Positions 60,637-64,000 of a stretch of 64,000 nucleotides of DNA are shown here, one piece after another. This DNA comes from Sthenelais limicola. Taxonomy: Eukaryota > Annelida > Polychaeta > Phyllodocida > Sigalionidae. The notes beneath the pieces were generated by a model, which searched no databases, was not told the origin of the DNA, and saw nothing but the letters and a program-made list of their open reading frames with translations. The stretch is from positions 15,958,906 through 16,022,905 of the forward strand of contig OW804096.1 of the NCBI GenBank assembly GCA_942159475.1, in the 5' to 3' direction. A program made the translations under genes and the position numbers. Every line of letters begins with the position of its first letter. Positions within the stretch are counted from its first letter, which is position 1.

Positions 60637-62550
60637 TTATTTCATCCTGGTCAGTCCGAAATTGGCAGCGTAATATGGTGAGGCGGGGGAGGGGGCAGGG
60701 ATATGCTCGAGGGAACGAGAGCCAGTCCTAGCGCCTGGAGTGGCCTCTCCCTCCTCTCGATCTAGGTCTTGGAGGGCTAGGGCTACAGGGTGGTGGGTTG
60801 GGGGTCCTATTGGGATCTTCTCTCGGGGCTTAAGGTTTCTCAGACAACACAAAAGGTTGACTTTGCCTCTTGGGGCGAGCCCCTTTCGGCGGAGGTAGAT
60901 TATTCCCAGGGTCATGACTCCTAGGAGAGTGGGGATGAGAGTGGCTATACCCCAGATAGAACTTTCGGACCAAGGGGTGGAGGAAATCAGGGGGGAAATG
61001 GGTTTAGGAAAATCTGTCAGGGCTAGTAAGGGTATTTCAGCTCTTGGCAGGAAAGTCAATTGCTGATCTAAATGGGGGTAAAGGGATAATTTGCCATAAG
61101 TCAGATTAAACCCGGGGAGGGGCATAATCTTGGGGATGGGGAGGGTTATATGGGACTCATGGCGTTGGATGCTACTCACACGCCAATCCTTTCCGACCAG
61201 GAGACAACCGCCTTCTAAAATCACCCTGGCATGCCGATGATACGTTTGTATCACTGGTTTTTGCCCAGGGCACCTCAAGATTGTTTCCAGAGGTTCATAA
61301 ATAGCCAGAATTACAGAAGAAATGGACTCTCCCTCTCTAAACACTTGGTTTGTTAAGTTATTTCTTTTTACAATCTGCGCCTTACAAAGGTCTGGCTTTT
61401 TACCTAAAATAATATTTGTTTCGCAGGTCGGGGTTAGATGCTCTATTGCAGCTGAGCAAATCTGGGGTTCAAACCCGATACAATGCTGAGGAAGAAATGA
61501 CGCGCTGGATATGCTATCTAGGGCCACCTCCTCTTCTCCTACCAACTTTCTCAGGTGGTCAGCACCATATGGGACCGGAAAATACTTTAATCTATAGTGT
61601 AAAAATTGAGTGCCTGAAACTGCCGGAATTACTGTCTGGTATATTAGCTCCTGTTCGCCGTCTAATAATAGTCGAACGTTCAGGTGTCTATAATACCAGC
61701 GGTTATCTTGTGGGGTGTAATGTTTCCCTTCTTGTAATTTAGACAATATTTCTGATAAGTAGGCCAGTGGTAAAATCTGGTCTGTTAAGAATCCCCTTTC
61801 CAGCTGAATGCGCTGGCGATAAAATAATTCGTTTTGACGGTGGTAATTTTCCACCGCCCTACTCACTCGCTGCAATAGAATATCCACTTCCCTTTTCATA
61901 TGAATTCTATGAATATCTTTACTGAAACCATTTAACTGTGTTAGAATGTCTGTCACTTGGCGGGAGATGTTACTTGCTGCAGCTTGGAGCTGCGCGATGT
62001 CCAAGCGGTTCTCTGTCATGTAGAGCCTTGTCTGATTCAACACCGACACCATTTCTTCCTGACAATGGGCCAATGCGCTCTCGCTAGCCTGAGCTTCTTG
62101 TACTGCAGACCTTAATTCGTTCACCTGTCCTACAGTAGCGGTGCCAAACAAGGCACGGCTTAGCGAGCCCACAAAATTGAATAGGCCTCTCTTCCTTCGG
62201 GTGTCTTGTTGGACTGGTGTTGGAATCTCTGCCTGGAGGAAACCCATGTGCTCCTTCCAGGCACTGACATCTCCGTCTCCCACAACCTCCGCCTGTCTGA
62301 GTTCTCCAATTCGCCTTCTTAGGACGGAGACCCAAGCACTGACAGGAGGGGGCGTGGGGGGGTGTAGAACGATCACTGTTGTCCAAGTCGCGGTCAGGGC
62401 TCTGACCTCCCCTTCCTCATACACCAACACCCCTTCCTCCTCAAACAAATCGCCATTAGCCATCATAGCCAGGGTGATTATGAGGAGGGACTGGAAGGTG
62501 TAGGTTGAGAGAAGTCTGTCACTGGTGGTGCCCCTGGGTCGAACTCCCAT
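60637..62550 (-). CDS. env: Env of the second Gypsy element (637 aa, F-type)
   Basis: Classical errantivirus/baculovirus F-like fusion glycoprotein. ATG at 62550. Signal/hydrophobic segment about 20-32. Furin site RRKR at 118-121, followed directly by the fusion peptide GLFNFVGSLSRALFGTAT (122-139), and a long helical region with leucine heptads. A Cys-rich ectodomain follows, then one transmembrane segment (about 531-553) and an 84-residue cytoplasmic tail. It is intact, with no internal stop. The ATG lies inside the last 24 codons of pol, in another frame. A pyrimidine-rich AG (CTTCTCTCAACCTACACCTTCCAG region, about 62515-62492) could be an acceptor used for a subgenomic env mRNA. Confidence 0.92.
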   Translation of the reverse strand: MGVRPRGTTSDRLLSTYTFQSLLIITLAMMANGDLFEEEGVLVYEEGEVRALTATWTTVIVLHPPTPPPVSAWVSVLRRRIGELRQAEVVGDGDVSAWKEHMGFLQAEIPTPVQQDTRRKRGLFNFVGSLSRALFGTATVGQVNELRSAVQEAQASESALAHCQEEMVSVLNQTRLYMTENRLDIAQLQAAASNISRQVTDILTQLNGFSKDIHRIHMKREVDILLQRVSRAVENYHRQNELFYRQRIQLERGFLTDQILPLAYLSEILSKLQEGKHYTPQDNRWYYRHLNVRLLLDGEQELIYQTVIPAVSGTQFLHYRLKYFPVPYGADHLRKLVGEEEVALDSISSASFLPQHCIGFEPQICSAAIEHLTPTCETNIILGKKPDLCKAQIVKRNNLTNQVFREGESISSVILAIYEPLETILRCPGQKPVIQTYHRHARVILEGGCLLVGKDWRVSSIQRHESHITLPIPKIMPLPGFNLTYGKLSLYPHLDQQLTFLPRAEIPLLALTDFPKPISPLISSTPWSESSIWGIATLIPTLLGVMTLGIIYLRRKGLAPRGKVNLLCCLRNLKPREKIPIGPPTHHPVALALQDLDREEGEATPGARTGSRSLEHIPAPSPASPYYAANFGLTRMK

Positions 62551-64000
62551 GGTTGGGGCTGTGGTGGGGGTGACGGTGGGGGTGGGGGTGTAGGTGGTGG
62601 TGATGGTGGTGGCGATGGTGGGGGTATACAGGGCAGCTTCCTCGGCCTCTGCACGGGTGAAGTGGGCGTGGCTGGGTTTGGTGAGGAGTCAGGCCTTTCC
62701 CTCTTAGTAGAGCCTAGAGGGTGGAACACTTTGATCCTCTTTTCAGTGCATTCAGAGGTGGTGGTCAAGGCCTTGGGTTTAGGGCACTTGGTTGGGGTCT
62801 CTATCCTCCCTCTTTTTGCCCTTGACCTTGTAACAGGACCTGGTGGTGGTGTGCGCGGGGGAGCAGTCTCCACAGCAACGGCTGGTGGCAGGGGTCGGCG
62901 CAATGTAACTGGCTTGGGTGAAGCTAGTACTAGCACCTTCTCCCTCGGCGGTCGCTGCTGGGGTGGGCGTGGCACTTGTTGTGGTTGAGGTGGGCGTGGC
63001 ACTTGGTCCTCGTCCTCCACGTGCATGTGCTCGTCCTCTGGTTGCTCTGCTCTCGCTTGGTCTTCCTGTTCTATCTGAATTGGAGGAGGCATGTTTGGTA
63101 TGGGTAAATAAACAGTGTCGGGCACTGCCCTAGGCTGGGGTGGGGGAGGTGGTGGAACATGAACTTGTTGAGCTTTTTGGGCTTGTCTCCGAGCCTTATT
63201 TCTCTTTCCTTGACCCGCCCTCGGTTGCCTAGTTCTCAGTATATCCCATTCTATTTCCCCAGATACCATTTTTACCCTATCCCTATTTATACGCCTGCGT
63301 TCACCCTGGGGTCCCCTCATAGTTAGGGTGGTACCCCTTATCCCCGTTATTACATAACCATGATCCCACTTGGGATCTAATGGAGCGCTGGTGCCTGATA
63401 GCACCACCACATGATCCCCTATTTTTAGATCCTTTGCATTTGCTCTGGCCCTTAATCTCTCATAATTAGCCACTCTACTGGCCTCAGTGCGCTCAGCAGC
63501 TTCTCTGAACGCATCTGTTAAGGCCTGTAGGCGCTCACTAAGTACGGCATCTTCTGTTCCCTCTGGAGTGGGGAATATTTTAGAAAAGGGATATCTTGGA
63601 TTGGTGCCAAAAGTTAAAAAATATGGTGTAAAACCAGTTACACAAGAAGTGGAGACTCTATGTGCCCAGAGGGTTGGACCTAAATGGCTCTCCCACTCTG
63701 CTGGTCTTGCGTTGATGAATTTTCTTAGTATATTTTTAAAAGTTTTGTTAAATCTTTCGATTTTACCGTTTGTCTGGGGGTGAAAAGCTGTAGAATGCCT
63801 TACTTCAGTGCCTATGGATTTAAGGTACCCTTCCACTTGCTGGTTCATAAATTCAAGTCCCCGGTCGGTGATGAGCACCTCTGGGGGGCCATACCTAGGG
63901 ACATATTCATTAGCCAGATAATCAGCAATGTTTTTAGCTGCTTTGGAGGGTATGGGTTTGACTTCTACCCAGCCAGTTGCGTGATCTATTACAGTCAAGA
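62478..64000 (-). CDS. pol: Pol C-terminal part of the second Gypsy element: integrase core and Pro-rich tail (partial)
   Basis: Open to the window edge, so the true N-terminus lies beyond 64000. The integrase catalytic triad is visible: D in VIDHATGW, D in LITDRGLEF, E in GKIERFNK. A basic SH3-like C-terminal module follows (KIGDHVVVLSG...DHGYVITGI). The last about 240 residues are a Pro/Arg-rich low-complexity tail (PPPPPPQPRA, PPPSPPPTPPPP), unusual for integrase and possibly shaped by the env overlap. Stop at 62478, 73 nt inside env. Inserts element cDNA into host DNA. Confidence 0.92.
   Translation of the reverse strand, partial: LTVIDHATGWVEVKPIPSKAAKNIADYLANEYVPRYGPPEVLITDRGLEFMNQQVEGYLKSIGTEVRHSTAFHPQTNGKIERFNKTFKNILRKFINARPAEWESHLGPTLWAHRVSTSCVTGFTPYFLTFGTNPRYPFSKIFPTPEGTEDAVLSERLQALTDAFREAAERTEASRVANYERLRARANAKDLKIGDHVVVLSGTSAPLDPKWDHGYVITGIRGTTLTMRGPQGERRRINRDRVKMVSGEIEWDILRTRQPRAGQGKRNKARRQAQKAQQVHVPPPPPPQPRAVPDTVYLPIPNMPPPIQIEQEDQARAEQPEDEHMHVEDEDQVPRPPQPQQVPRPPQQRPPREKVLVLASPKPVTLRRPLPPAVAVETAPPRTPPPGPVTRSRAKRGRIETPTKCPKPKALTTTSECTEKRIKVFHPLGSTKRERPDSSPNPATPTSPVQRPRKLPCIPPPSPPPSPPPTPPPPPSPPPQPQPWEFDPGAPPVTDFSQPTPSSPSS

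Larger units (their letters stand above)
59078..64000 (-). mobile_element. Second env-carrying Gypsy element, 3' part (runs off the window)
   Basis: Minus-strand order within the window: integrase core and tail of pol, env overlapping pol by 73 nt, 0.6 kb non-coding, probable LTR. Its proteins and env organisation differ from the 3648-21475 element, so it is a separate family. The 5' LTR, gag and most of pol lie beyond 64000. Confidence 0.85.

Overview
The window is eukaryotic (metazoan) nuclear DNA: AT-rich, mostly non-coding, and crowded with short inverted-repeat transposons, tRNA-derived SINEs, satellites and LTR retroelements. Spliced protein coding and a 3'-terminal animal-type polypeptide GalNAc-transferase exon fit an invertebrate with a repeat-rich genome; a marine lophotrochozoan is a guess, and nothing here fixes the species.

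The largest object is a complete, apparently young, env-carrying Ty3/Gypsy (errantivirus-like) element on the minus strand, 3648-21475 (17,828 bp). It has two 248-bp LTRs that look identical by eye, a perfect CTAG target duplication, a candidate primer binding site, a polypurine tract and long intact gag (936 aa), pol (1524 aa) and env (ORF of 858 codons). It also has features beyond the usual plan: a 69-aa ORF with a strong Kozak context ahead of gag, an env frame without an ATG that needs splicing, an env tail with a second membrane segment, a GTAAGT splice donor laid over the env stop codon, and about 5.4 kb between env and the 3' LTR that holds a TATA+Inr promoter pointing the opposite way.

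From 21.5 to 59 kb lies a non-coding landscape built of at least five short transposon families. Family A (ends GGGTCAG...CTGACCC) has more than 20 copies with 4-bp target duplications. Family B (ends CACTCTAGG...CCTAGACTG) also has exact 4-bp duplications. Family C has TA duplications. There are two tandem arrays, several long hairpins, GA-rich microsatellites, a 616-bp tRNA-SINE with a 16-bp target duplication, and a 5'-truncated LINE with a poly(A) tail.

The one recognisable host gene is the last coding exon of a polypeptide N-acetylgalactosaminyltransferase (minus strand, 51185-52151); its upstream exons are not visible. The right end (about 59.1-64 kb) is the 3' part of a second, different env-carrying Gypsy element, also on the minus strand: integrase end of pol, a classical F-type env, and a probable 928-bp LTR. 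Only its 3' half is inside the window.
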